NCBI RefSeq assembly: GCF_024362695.1
Contig: NC_065425.1
Coordinates: 6,949,001-7,013,000, forward strand
Direction of reading: 5' to 3'
Origin: Pectinophora gossypiella
Taxonomy: Eukaryota > Arthropoda > Insecta > Lepidoptera > Gelechiidae
Length of the DNA stretch: 64,000 bases
Shown: positions 39,501 through 46,330 of the stretch, piece by piece
How positions within the stretch are numbered: position 1 is the first letter of the stretch
How the letters are laid out: the number at the start of each line of letters is the position of its first letter
Position numbers and translations under genes: made by a program
Notes under the pieces: model-generated
The model's database searches: none
The model's input: only the letters and a program-made list of their open reading frames with translations
Told to the model about the DNA's origin: nothing

Positions 39501-42500
39501 CCAGTGCGGGCCTGCTTCATCATCATCAGCCCATTAACGTCCCCACTGCTGGGGCACGGGCCTTCCCTATGGAGGGATAGGGAGATCGGGCCTTAAACCA
39601 TCACGCGGGCCCAGTGCGGATTGATGGTTATTAACGACTGCTAATGCAGCCGGGACCAACGGCTTAACGTGCCTTCCGAAGCACGGAGGAGCTCGAGATA
39701 AAACTTTTTTTGTGGTCACCCATCCTATGACCGGCCTTTGCGAAAGTTGCTTAACTTCAACCTCCTCGGGCCTGCTTAATATAAGACAATATTAAATGTA
39801 AAAATATTCATTTTTACAAACAGACTAATTCTGGTTACTCCTGCGTACTTACCAAGTGGCGTGCGCGTGCTCTACACATAACTACATCGCATAGTACGTA
39901 ATGTATGTTTTTATCGATTTTTAAAAGAACCGGAAAAAAACCGAGTACCTGATTCTGACTAGCGCTGGAACCGAAAAAACCGGTTCTTAAAATATGTCCG
40001 GTTCTCGAAGTCCTATACATACATATAAGTCACGACGTTCACCTTCTCTTTAATTTGTTCTATGCCAATTCTTAGTGCCTACTAAACCCTATACTATACT
40101 TAAAGATAGCTGAAACAGGGGCCCATGGAAGTTAACTATGTACTTTAATCCTCTTACTCCTTAATAGGTAGAGATTGCCACTAAGTAGTAAGACCGCCTA
40201 TTGTACCTTCTTCCTATTTATCTTTATTACTGTATTACTGTGTTTCTTTGTTTCTGTGTTTGTAAGACGATCCGTGCTTCGGAAGGCACGTTAAGCCGTT
40301 GGTCCCGGTTACTACTTACTGATGTAAGTACGTAGTCGTTATATGAGTCATGTCAGGGGCCTTTGGCGGCTCAATTGTAACCCTGACACCAGGGTTGATC
40401 AGGTTGGTAATTCACCTCACAACCCACACGATAGAAGAAGAAGACTGTATTCATGTATTTCTGTGTGTGCAATAAAACACCTATTTATTATGATTATAGT
40501 CATACATAAAACTATGTTAAATGTTACTTACTTACCCATTCACCTATCACATTGATCTAACAGAAAGCTCGGTGAGGTGTGAGAACTTAGTTCATCTTGC
40601 AATTGATGTACCTCTGACTACCCCAATTAGAATATAGTCGCTTATGTTGTTGTGTTGCTTACCTACTTACTGGTATATTCTGGCGTATTCTGGTAGAAAC
40701 AAATTTAATTTATATTGCCAGTTCCAAAACTAGTTCTATCTCTTTCTGTCACTTATCATAAGTAAAGGACGGAACTATTTTTAAACCGATCCAACATAAT
40801 AAAAATTAAGTTTAGTACTCCAGCATTATCAGCCCTATGTACCCTACGCCGTCGAAAACCACATAAGTAACCCAATTTTTAACCCAAATTAAATTAATTG
40901 TAAGAAAACGAGGTTTTGTTGAAGAAAATCACATTAGAATGTGATTTTTCATGACCATGACCTAGCAACCAGTGTTGTACCGTTCCCAGGAATGTTTTCA
41001 CTTTGGGAACATTCTCACTTTGGGAATGTTCTCACTTTGGGAATGTTCTCACTTTGGGAACATTCTCACTTTGGGAACGTTCTCACTTTGGGAATGTTCT
41101 CACTTTGGGAATGTCCTCACTTTGGGAATGTTCTCACTTTGGGAATGTTCTCACTTTGGGAATGTTCTCACTTTGGGAATGTTCTCACTTTGGGAATGTT
41201 CTCACTTTGGGAACATTCTCACTTTGGGAATGTTCTCACTTTGGGAACATTCTCACTTTGGGAATGTTCTCACTTTGGGAACGTTCCCGGCAGTAAAAAG
41301 ACGCAAAACTTATGTAAAAACGGCTTTACTACCTAACCTTTAGGCAGATAAGGCCAGAGTACAAGAAAGAGCAATAAGGTAAAGACTAACAGCAAATATC
41401 CTTTAGTGATGTAACGAATGTTGGATTTTTCACATTCGCGAATGCGAATGCGATTGCGAATAATTATCTTCAACATTCGCGAATGCGAATACGAATGCGA
41501 ATATTTTAAAATGTCAAAAAAGCGCGCTTAAAATGTTTGATAGGTTTGACGTTTCGTATAAGTTTCACTTGTCACGGAATTACCAATAATTTTGAACGAA
41601 AAATGATTGTATTGAAAGCAGAAGTATTCAACGATGGGCGACATACTTACAGGAGAAAATATAGCGGCAAAGTTAGAAACTATGTTGTCATCGTGGGGAA
41701 TTCCCAAAGAAAACGTAGGTATTATGTATTGTAAGAGATGGTGGCACTAACATGAAAAAAGGTATTTCTTTATTGAGCATTAAAAACATTGATTGTTCAT
41801 CGCACCAAATCCAACTTGTTGTTAAAGAAGGGCTTAAGTCACAAGAATCAATCATTGCAGCCATTAACAAATGTAAAAAGAAAGCGACACATTTTCACCA
41901 CTCTAATGTAGCTCAAGATGAACTTTCGCTAAAACATTCGCTAAGTATTCGCATAAATTTTGCGAATGCGAATGCGAATGCGAATATTCAAAAATTTGCG
42001 GATATTCGCGAATGCGAATGCGAATGCGAATATTCGTTACATCACTAATATCCTTACTATTAAAGAGTTTTTCAACGGGAACATTCCGACTTTGGGAACA
42101 TTCCCTGGAACAGCACATCACTGCTAGCAACTAAACTAACGAACTATAAACAAGAACAGTATAATTTCAGACATCATGTGCAAGCCGCTTGTCTTCCGAG
42201 TGCATTTAGCATTTGGGTCTGAACCTAAATTGTAAATAGTTTCTGGCGCAACACAGCTCGAGTTACTTCACACTCGAACATAACATTAGCACATGACTAT
42301 GTCCCAATTGGGGTAGTCAGAGGTACATCCATCCATCGCAAGATGAACTAAGTACCCACACCTCACCGAGCTTTCTGTTAGACCAATGAGATAGATAGTG
42401 ACCCGTATTGCCATCTATAATGGTTGAGATAGTAGTCACACACACGCTCTAGTTCTATGAGATATTGTTACAGAAATAATAAACAACACATTTATAATAG

Positions 42501-44305
42501 AATCCTTTTTCTGTGAAGTGTAAAGTGAAGTAGAAGAAGAATAGAATTCTGATTTCCTTTCTGGAACCATCTAGAAGAAAACAATGATCCCTACCTATTA
42601 CAACAAAAAATTAATGACTTAGAATAAAATTAGAAAGTTAAACCCTAGACTCTCTAAGACATACATTTATGTTTTTGTTTTGTTTTACAACTTTTAAAGA
42701 AGACAAATTCAAAAAGTTTGCACGTAGAATATTCATGCCAATGTTATATTTATGTATTATAGAATATAACACTGGCTGTAATTAGTTGACTCAACTGAAT
42801 ACTAATGATCTTATGAGATGATTCAGACGATAAAAACAATTTGTACAGTGACCTTGACATTACAAAGGATACCGACCTACATTTTTAGGATCACTTGAAT
42901 ACTAGCAATATTTATGAAGAATCTAGTCATTAATGAATAACAGAAATATGTTTTGCATATTCCATAATTATCATTTATAATTGACATTAAATACAATGTA
43001 ACTTGATCTTGAGAAATCTATTTTAAAAAGAAATATAAATGCAAAAATAGGTATACTCTTGAACATGCTTTTTCCAAATCTAAACAGACTATAAAATACC
43101 CATCAAAATGCATTTAATACTACATCAATGCAAGTAACTTTGCAATAAATAATAAAAAGTGTTTGGACAGGAATCAATTCAGGGAATGGCATTCCGAAAC
43201 TTTGGCAAAGTGCCAACGGGCATATTTTAAAAAGCCACTCTACCGATCAAAGAAAATAGGTACATATTTTTATTATCTACTGGTGAATTATTGGAAGTAG
43301 GTATACTTTACTTGTTTTTGTTTTTTTATAATATAGTCGAGTAGTGTTTTTACTCAGTATGTATCGATTCAATCAGTTCAATTCTTAAACTTACTTATAA
43401 AATTAAACAATAATTTCAAATATGATAACACAAGATTTATAATTTTAGAATAAACTTATTAAAATACCTACATCACTTCTCATTTTATTGCTGAAATAAC
43501 CTTTTAAATAATCTTCAATCTTATTTGGGTTGATCCTACTTCAATAAGCAAAATCATACTACCTATCTATACTTTTAGGTACCTAATATTGTATTCTTTT
43601 CAATGTTTGCATAACTGTAATAGTACAGGAAGTGAATCACTACTAATAAATAATGTATAGCATGCTCTTGAAGGTGATTATTATGTACATCAACAATTAT
43701 AAATTAAAACACTTGTGTGTAATAATTAACAAGTATAATTTCATTGCATAACTGTCTAATTAACCCAGTGTCACTCTTCATTTTTATAAGAACACAAGGT
43801 CTCATTCGTAATTAGTACCCATAAATAAATTATTCGCAACTGCTGCATATGCTGCTATTCGACCTAAATACGAGTATAGAATCCCATGGGAGGTGGCTAA
43901 CCTATGTCATTGTTTTACCATAAAAATAAACTACACAAGTCAATGACCATGCCCCCAGCACTGACAGCGGCTTCCCGTTATAAATTCGTAATAAATGATC
44001 ACAGAGAATGAGTCACGAATTCATACCGTAAAGACATTAGCGATTCACGTCCATATTGCACTCTTATTAGCCGAAATTGTGCCAACAAGACACATTTTAC
44101 GGCGCGCTAGAGAAAGGCGCAACAAATATTACGTTATTCTTGACCTACTCATGTTATTATGAAAGGAAAAACCATCTAATGAATTATGGAAATCAACTTA
44201 CTTGGTGCGGAAACCTGCGGTCCCATATTCTATGAAAATGTCTGTTGTCTTCGGGTGCATTTCTCTGGCGAACGCGTACACGACTCGTAGGCTACTTGGC
44301 GGCAT
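21480..44305 (-). CDS. PGM3: Phosphoacetylglucosamine mutase, complete 12-exon gene
   Basis: The enzyme interconverts GlcNAc-6-phosphate and GlcNAc-1-phosphate in the cytosol, the step before UDP-GlcNAc. It therefore feeds chitin, N-glycans, GPI anchors and O-GlcNAc. The joined exons 44305-44202, 30098-30028, 29533-29401, 29033-28938, 27804-27653, 26843-26641, 25813-25689, 25041-24882, 24316-24162, 23790-23601, 22975-22805 and 21566-21480 total 1647 nt. That is 548 residues plus stop, against about 542 in human. Every intron is GT-AG and frame is kept at each join. Domain signatures in order: EYGTAGFRTK (26-35); phosphoserine loop ITASHN with Ser69; metal loop DGDGDR (Asp281, 283, 285; animals more often have DGDADR); sugar loop EANGHGT (376-382); phosphate loop RPSGTE (502-507). 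The ATG at 44305 follows an in-frame TAA at 44326-44324; Met16 is an alternative start. Exons are clearly GC-richer than the AT-rich introns. Intron 1 is 14,103 bp and the others are 367-1238 bp. No key residue is missing. Confidence 0.95.
22214..22318. mobile_element. MITE-2 half-unit in PGM3 intron 11
   Basis: 'acagggtgttagtcg' to 'gatgtcactaacatcc' with a shortened stem, so an internally deleted copy. Confidence 0.65.
22370..22745 (-). repeat. SINE-C in PGM3 intron 11, split by a palindromic insert
   Basis: Tail half at 22370-22488 and core half at 22631-22745. Removing 22489-22630 restores the usual 'acttacatc/agtaagtagt' junction of the family. Confidence 0.8.
22489..22630. mobile_element. 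142-bp palindromic element inside SINE-C
   Basis: Terminal arms: left 'gcgggcttagcaccgtaagc', right inverse 'gcaggcctagcacagtaagc' (17 of 20 match). The stem continues through 'gcgactctttctcgcc' in both arms. Confidence 0.8.
22805..22975 (-). CDS. PGM3: PGM3 exon 11 (phosphate-binding loop)
   Basis: This exon encodes DRNAITTADAERQCTAPEGL to SFVRPSGTEDVVRVYAEADT. RPSGTE at 502-507 binds the substrate phosphate. It is very GC-rich compared with its flanks. The donor is GTGAGA (phase 0). Confidence 0.95.
23305..23430 (-). repeat. SINE-H copy in PGM3 intron 10
   Basis: 'ggtccgcttacctaagctct', 'tcaggtccggttttttatag' and 'gtgactgcctgcctgacc', with a tRNA-like head remnant at the right. Confidence 0.65.
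23601..23790 (-). CDS. PGM3: PGM3 exon 10
   Basis: This exon encodes EPEQRKAASLLLNFIDMTNE to YTDLPCRQLKVAVQ. The VGDAISDLFLVE and YTDLP-RQLKV blocks are conserved. The acceptor is TTTTCAG and the donor GTACAC (phase 0). Confidence 0.94.
24162..24316 (-). CDS. PGM3: PGM3 exon 9 (sugar-binding loop)
   Basis: This exon encodes KVPVTCVKTGVKHLHHAAL and YDIGVYFEANGHGTVVYSNN. EANGHGT at 376-382 is the substrate-specificity loop of GlcNAc mutases. The donor is GTGAGT (phase 2). Confidence 0.95.
24440..24665 (+). repeat. SINE-H copy in PGM3 intron 8
   Basis: 'attatcacgtgctcagcgga', 'acccacattcccgagaaatg' and 'ggttaggtaagcggaccctg'. Copies are at 46495, 57990, 58985/59639 and 60940. Confidence 0.75.
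24719..24866 (-). mobile_element. MITE-1 copy in PGM3 intron 8
   Basis: 'caatcatgagcaatataatg' to 'taatgctcgtgaccgtg'. It ends about 15 bp downstream of the exon 8 donor at 24881. Confidence 0.85.
24882..25041 (-). CDS. PGM3: PGM3 exon 8
   Basis: This exon encodes NRMHMLDGDRIATLLASYI through LGLVQTAYANGASTNYITQQL. The LDGDRIATL and VQTAYANG blocks are family signatures. The acceptor is ATTTCAG and the donor GTCAGT (phase 0). Confidence 0.94.
25125..25305 (-). repeat. SINE-C copy in PGM3 intron 7, head truncated
   Basis: 'ttcttcttctatcgggtggc', 'gtgtcagacttattattcag' and the core 'ggtgccttccgaagcacgga'. Confidence 0.75.
25689..25813 (-). CDS. PGM3: PGM3 exon 7 (metal-binding loop)
   Basis: This exon encodes CGADFVKVSQKPPVGVEHVP and then SLDGDGDRIVYYYLDD. 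The three aspartates at 281, 283 and 285 bind Mg2+. The acceptor is TTGCAG and the donor GTTAGT (phase 2). Confidence 0.94.
25890..25995 (+). repeat. Repeat family P
   Basis: 'gtctaatgacgttccgattc' to 'cgtgaaagggttaa'. A near-identical block is at 61915-62015. Confidence 0.65.
26641..26843 (-). CDS. PGM3: PGM3 exon 6
   Basis: This exon encodes residues 187-253, YYEKIVGAFKRI to GGKLNLN, with the LHVDGANGVG motif. The donor GTGAGT sits at 26640 (phase 0), so open-frame sequence beyond it on this strand is intron. A LINE fragment starts about 35 bp upstream of the acceptor. Confidence 0.94.
26878..27026 (+). pseudogene. LINE reverse transcriptase C-terminal fragment in PGM3 intron 5
   Basis: RRRGRPRRTFMKQ in one frame, then VVSYQKVKDLAERREEWRHV and TDKRALKY with a stop at 27024 in another. 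So a frameshifted RTE-type C-terminus. It begins about 35 bp from the exon 6 acceptor, on the opposite strand. Confidence 0.75.
27172..27625. mobile_element. MITE-2 dimer in PGM3 intron 5
   Basis: Two hairpin units with the same linker words as at 19021. It ends 27 bp downstream of the exon 5 donor (27652). Confidence 0.8.
27653..27804 (-). CDS. PGM3: PGM3 exon 5
   Basis: This exon encodes YTSPRLAAAAVHGVMALKGT through FGIVTTPMLHYCVKCRN to the split Gly186. The TTPxLHY motif is typical of the family. The donor is GTACAC (phase 1). A dimeric MITE-2 ends 27 bp past the donor. Confidence 0.94.
27958..28055 (+). repeat. SINE-J fragment in PGM3 intron 4
   Basis: 'ggagggaaaccattgcccta', 'aaaaagtagcatggaaaatg' and 'tgatgatgatga'. 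Confidence 0.7.
28572..28790. repeat. Compound (CA)n/(CT)n microsatellite in PGM3 intron 4
   Basis: Interspersed CACA, CCCACA and CTCTCT runs, with a partly repeated higher unit 'cacacccacactctctctct'. The open frames across it are an artefact of the repeat. Confidence 0.95.
28938..29033 (-). CDS. PGM3: PGM3 exon 4
   Basis: This exon encodes DNDLESTTGQIIKEVNADMG and ends in VFIGMDTR, the family's V-x-G-x-DTR motif. The acceptor is TTTTCAG and the donor GTAAAT (phase 2). Confidence 0.92.
29401..29533 (-). CDS. PGM3: PGM3 exon 3 (phosphoserine active site)
   Basis: This exon carries GMMITASHN with the catalytic phosphoserine Ser69, followed by DNGVKLIDPDGEMLEQSWEE, which is strongly conserved in eukaryotic AGM1. 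The acceptor is TTCGCAG and the donor GTGTGT (phase 2). Confidence 0.95.
29634..29777 (+). mobile_element. MITE-1 copy in PGM3 intron 2
   Basis: 'cacggtcacgagcattaata' to 'attgctcatgactgtaca'. Confidence 0.85.
29806..29999. mobile_element. MITE-2 monomer in PGM3 intron 2
   Basis: 'acagggtgttagcgacaccg' to 'gtgtcacgaacatcc'. It is a single hairpin unit, diverged, 28 bp downstream of the exon 2 donor (30027). Confidence 0.75.
30028..30098 (-). CDS. PGM3: PGM3 exon 2
   Basis: This exon encodes about residues 35-58 (ASLLEHVVYRMGLLAVIRSR and after). The acceptor is TTTTCAG and the donor GTGAGA (phase 1). A MITE-2 hairpin begins about 28 bp past the donor. Confidence 0.93.
30099..31894. other. 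PGM3 intron 1, proximal part
   Basis: No exon is recognised. A poly-A/poly-T patch lies at 30370-30405, and a small repeat at 31660-31720 is shared with 5670, 20725 and 40730. Confidence 0.4.
31895..32025 (+). repeat. LINE/SINE 3' tail (family Q)
   Basis: 'gatttaaaagatgtgttgct' to 'gttgaataaatgattctgat', matching 10815-10978. Confidence 0.6.
32026..33048. other. PGM3 intron 1, no gene recognised
   Basis: Nothing supported. The open frame 32011-32274 has no homology. Confidence 0.4.
33049..33200 (+). mobile_element. MITE-1 copy in PGM3 intron 1
   Basis: 'atacggtcacgagcattaac' to 'catgactgtaca'. Confidence 0.85.
33328..33590 (+). repeat. SINE-B copy with extra 3' repeat
   Basis: 'taacacagttggctcgacca' to 'atatagtcgtgagcttacgt', then 'cccactgctgggcaaaggcc', a reversed SINE-A/5S-type tail phrase. 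Confidence 0.7.
33683..33795. mobile_element. MITE-3 copy, shortened right arm
   Basis: 'tgggggttaaaaagaccata' and 'atgtggcctttttaatg', with internal 'ttgacattcgtttgcattgc'. Confidence 0.7.
34345..34700 (-). pseudogene. LINE reverse transcriptase C-terminal fragment with 3' UTR
   Basis: The frame reads TVERRLRKYLAEDAQDRDKK, GGWVSHDGYRRRGRPRKRW, RDDLDTC and DREKWKEKGEGFFHP. RGRPRKRWRDDLD is a hallmark near the end of non-LTR polyproteins. The 3' tail 'ggggtttaacgacgt' recurs reversed at about 50605. It lies in PGM3 intron 1 on the gene's strand. Confidence 0.8.
35020..35346 (-). repeat. SINE-C, near full-length
   Basis: Tail 'tttttctatcgtgtgggttg', core 'taacgtgccttccgaagcac', and a reversed tRNA-like head 'gaccacggaggcc'. 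Confidence 0.85.
35411..35562 (-). mobile_element. MITE-1 copy in PGM3 intron 1
   Basis: 'acattcatgagcaatataat' to 'aatgctcatgaccgtatgta'. Confidence 0.85.
35563..36334. other. PGM3 intron 1, no gene recognised
   Basis: Two mirror phrases around a poly-T core, 'aaatggcgggtgtacctt' (35895) and 'acacccgccattttgac' (36027), form an inverted repeat of about 150 bp and may be another MITE. The word 'ggaccacagaggccg' (36120) is a SINE fragment. Confidence 0.45.
36335..36626 (+). repeat. SINE-5S, full-length copy
   Basis: 'GAGGAGTTCGGTGGCGCAGC' head, 'AAGTTAAGC', a 20-nt spacer, 'GGATGGGTGACC', the core 'gtgcttcggaaggcacgtta', the tail 'cagcagtggggacgttaatg', ending in GATGATGA. Confidence 0.85.
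36967..37440 (+). repeat. SINE-B copy interrupted by SINE-C
   Basis: SINE-B sequence runs 36967-37098 ('cactaacgcagttggcccga' onward) and resumes at 37425. The break carries a 15-bp duplication CGCTGGACAACCAAT (37084-37098 and 37410-37424). Confidence 0.85.
37099..37409 (-). repeat. SINE-C, full-length, nested in SINE-B
   Basis: 311 bp bounded by the 15-bp target duplication. On the - strand: tRNA-like head with B box 'gggttcgaatcccggtgggg', core 'ggcacgttaagccgttgatc', and tail ending 'cacacgatagaagaag'. This copy defines the family limits. Confidence 0.92.
37441..38989. other. PGM3 intron 1, no gene recognised
   Basis: A repeat at 37863-37955 ('ccctttgccttgcccttcgg') is nearly identical to 55545-55625. 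Nothing else is supported. Confidence 0.45.
38990..39205 (-). pseudogene. Jockey-like LINE reverse transcriptase C-terminal fragment
   Basis: The frame reads MSELHDYLGIPTIMEEIMNH, KYRARLENHVNPLATQLL and SSRLKRKNILLT. The pattern 'RL..H.NPLA..LL...RLKR' ends jockey-type non-LTR proteins. It is short and truncated, in PGM3 intron 1 on the gene's strand. Confidence 0.7.
39516..39768 (-). repeat. SINE-5S copy lacking part of the head
   Basis: All 5S-like and core segments are present (20-nt box spacing kept). About 39 nt of the upstream tRNA-like/5S 5' part are missing between 'cttcaac' and 'ctcctc'. Confidence 0.8.
40165..40261 (+). repeat. LINE 3' tail (family L)
   Basis: 'gtagagattgccactaagta' and 'agaccgcctattgtacc'. 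Confidence 0.6.
40262..40442 (+). repeat. SINE-C tail and core
   Basis: Core 'gtgcttcggaaggcacgtta', then 'gcctttggcggctcaat' and 'caacccacacgatagaagaa'. The head is missing; the element begins inside the core. Confidence 0.8.
40543..40650 (+). repeat. SINE-B fragment
   Basis: 'aacagaaagctcggtgaggt' to 'accccaattagaatatagtc'. Confidence 0.7.
40988..41290. repeat. 17-bp minisatellite, 17 units in perfect phase
   Basis: The unit is GGGAATGTTCTCACTTT, with variants GGGAACATTC and GGGAACGTTC. Seventeen full units run without any indel (289 bp), then a partial unit. Most units contain GAAnnTTC, the pattern of a heat-shock element pair. Motifs of the same type occur near the right end (42077-42108), so they are probably amplified subterminal repeats of the hAT element. 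Confidence 0.95.
41404..42047 (+). mobile_element. Inner hAT transposon with transposase remnant
   Basis: 644 bp with inverted ends TAGTGATGTAACGAAT and ATTCGTTACATCACTA, flanked by a perfect 8-bp duplication ATATCCTT (41396-41403 and 42048-42055). Multiple GCGAAT units (GCGAATGCGAATGCGAAT) lie just inside both ends and likely bind transposase. It is inserted in the outer hAT element. Confidence 0.93.
41640..41930 (+). pseudogene. hAT transposase fragment (frameshifted)
   Basis: Frames read TGENIAAKLETMLSSWGIP, then VRDGGTNMKKGISLLSIKNI, DCSSHQIQLVVKEGLKSQES and KKATHFHHSNVAQDEL. The DGGTNM, C-xxH-xxQLVV and HFHHS blocks belong to the hAT/ZBED catalytic domain (D and the C-x2-H motif). Frame breaks and the missing N- and C-terminal parts show it is dead. 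Confidence 0.85.
42132..44201. other. PGM3 intron 1, 5' part
   Basis: A SINE-B copy (minus) lies at 42285-42445. From 42446 the sequence is very AT-rich with no exon or repeat I can recognise. Confidence 0.45.
42285..42445 (-). repeat. SINE-B copy
   Basis: Reversed 'tgactatgtcccaattgggg' and 'cacctcaccgagctttctgt'. Confidence 0.75.
44202..44305 (-). CDS. PGM3: PGM3 exon 1 (start codon)
   Basis: This exon encodes residues 1-34 plus two bases of Lys35 and ends in the conserved EYGTAGFRT. The donor reads GTAAGT (phase 2). The ATG context is CCACAATGCC. The 5' UTR lies above 44305 but its extent cannot be seen. Confidence 0.92.
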
Positions 44306-45515
44306 TGTGGTGGCGAAATTTATTTATAAGGCCGCGTATCGCTCAGGTACAATCACTTGGAATCAACAAACGAGATTTCTACATTCCCGCGACGATACAA
44401 GTTCAAACAGCAAATACGTCAAAAACGTCAATCGACATAACAGGGATAATCCGATTAGTTCAAAACACCATATTCTTTCCCTATGATTAGCGCCACTTTA
44501 TACGCTAATTAAATGTTATTGCATGTATCTGTAAATAGTTCACAAAAAACACGTTTCTATTTAAATTAGTAGGATTATAATTGATCTGACAAACCAGTTT
44601 AGTCCATCAGTAGACTACAAGTGGAGTAAACTTTGCTACTCAATACTAGATGGCAGAGTTTTCAAAAAGTTTAACTATTACTCAATAGATGGCGCTGCTG
44701 TAAAATATTCTGTAATATTTTATTTTCTGTGACAGAAAAGGAATACTTTTCTGTTTGTTTTGTGTTAGTAGGTACTTTTGTAAAAAGTAAAAAAAAAATT
44801 GCTGCAATAAATACGACAAAATCACATCGTGCACCACTACAACTTGAAATTATTAGTCTACATTTTGTATCTCTACATTCTTGTAATTTACTTTGCTCAA
44901 TACTAGATTACTATGCGAGGCGTAATAAGGTGCCATTGAGCGGATCTAGTTATGCGACACTGCGCACGCGTGGATAATGAACTGGGCGCGAAATGGCGCG
45001 AATTAATTGACGTTTGGCTTGGCGCCATCACGCGCCGCCATTGCTAATGGCGGCCAACTAGCTTCGCGCACGCTACACGTACTTGATGGACAAGTTCTGT
45101 TTGTTTCAAGTGGACAAGGTAGTTAGGTTGTATGTCAGGAGAAACTTTACTATTAAGTGTAGTGTATTTTATGTTTAGGTGGGACTTACTGTAATAAACT
45201 TGTTTGAAAATTGTCTTCTGTCTTCTACTTCTTCTAGGTGAAAGCCTAATAATAGTACACCACATTGGTCGGATCAAGTGATGCATTTTATCTTTACAGG
45301 ACAAATCTACAAAAAAAAAACACACTTTTTTATCTCCTAATTTCATTCTCATAAGGCACACAAAAAGATAGAGCTGCACCTTTAAGTATAAGGTTTTTAA
45401 AAGGTTTGTTGAAAACGATTTAATTCTTCGACATTCCATAGTGGTGACTCGGTTGGTGGATTCATCAATGCAATGTGGATCGGGTAGGTATTATTCGCAG
45501 TTAGCCCAACAGATT
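44306..45515. other. Upstream region of PGM3
   Basis: It contains the PGM3 5' UTR and promoter, not resolvable. A GC-rich patch at 44975-45055 has two GGCGCGAA-type (E2F-like) words and GCCGCCATT/AATGGCGGC words. A poly-A run is at 45310. No coding exon is recognised. Confidence 0.35.
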
Positions 45516-45516
45516 T

Positions 45517-45597
45517 TTGTGATTTGTCCCCACCGGGATTTAAACCCCGGGGCCTCCGGATCGTGAGACCAACGCTTAACCACAGGACCACAGATTT
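45517..45597 (-). repeat. SINE-C head only
   Basis: A reversed tRNA-like head: 'gtccccaccgggatttaaac' to 'taaccacaggaccacag'. Confidence 0.7.
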
Positions 45598-45644
45598 AAG
45601 TGCTGGTACCTATTAGGTAAGAAACTCCTTTCTTACATAGGCGT

Positions 45645-45912
45645 TGCGCTCACGATCTTGAGGTCCGGATTCGATTCCCAATGGGGACATCACCAAAATC
45701 ACTATGAGACTGTCCTTTGTTTGGTGGTTTGAATCACCTGATTGTCCGAAAAAGTAAGATTCCGTGCTTTAGCACGTTAAAAAGCTGTTGGTCCCGGTTA
45801 ATAGCCGTAAAACAGCTCCAACCCGCAATGAAGCGGCGTGGTCGAGTATGCTTCATACCCCCTGCGGTTGAAGCAGGCCTGTGTCCAGCAGTGGGAACGT
45901 ATATAGGCTAGA
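45645..45912 (+). repeat. SINE-A copy, diverged core
   Basis: Head 'ggattcgattcccaatgggg', tail 'ccagcagtgggaacgtatat'. The core is damaged ('gtgctttagcacgtta'). Confidence 0.8.
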
Positions 45913-45984
45913 GTGGGATAAGGACAGAAGTATGGTGATGACGTAGTCGACTGACTAAACTCAGTAATTTCAGTACATACATAC

Positions 45985-46100
45985 ACATAAACTCACGTCT
46001 ATTTCCCACCGGGGTAAGCAGAGACTATGGAATTCCATTTGCTTCGATCCTGACATATTTCTCTTGCTTCCTCCAAATTCACACACACTCCTTTCTTGAC
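45985..46100 (-). repeat. LINE 3' tail (family M)
   Basis: Reversed 'ggaattccatagtctctgc' and 'gggaaataggcgtgagttta' type words, matching 48530-48640. Confidence 0.65.
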
Positions 46101-46194
46101 AATCATTATTTACATAATAAGTGAATTTGTTTTAATCTTCTACCTCAAAAAAGCTTGTAGGTACATAAATTGTGATCGGATAACCTGTCCTACC

Positions 46195-46330
46195 TAGTAC
46201 GGCTTTGAAATAAACTACTCTGGGCGCCATCCCACTCGCGTCAGACAGAGTACTGCGGTGCGGAAAGCAAGAGGGAAGCCACTGCCCTATTTTTCCCTAA
46301 AAAGTAGCATGCTGGAGAATGCTAAAACGA
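46195..46330 (+). repeat. SINE-J copy
   Basis: 'actactctgggcgccatccc' to 'ccctaaaaagtagcatgctg'. Confidence 0.75.

Larger units (their letters stand above)
40970..42123. mobile_element. Outer hAT-like non-autonomous transposon
   Basis: The ends are inverted repeats starting CAGTGTTG (left) and CAGTGATG (right, read inward), continuing GTTCC and GGAATGTT. An exact 8-bp duplication CTAGCAAC flanks it (40962-40969 and 42124-42131). CAGTG ends plus an 8-bp duplication are the hAT signature. Without the inner insertion it is about 502 bp and has no transposase. Its left half is a 17-bp tandem array. It sits in PGM3 intron 1. Confidence 0.92.

Noticed and set aside
40941..41343. Three overlapping 97-131-residue frames with a repetitive protein (FSLWECSHFGNVLTLGM type)
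   Set aside because: They arise because the 17-bp minisatellite unit has no stop in any of these frames; the array belongs to a hAT element and there is no sign of coding selection.
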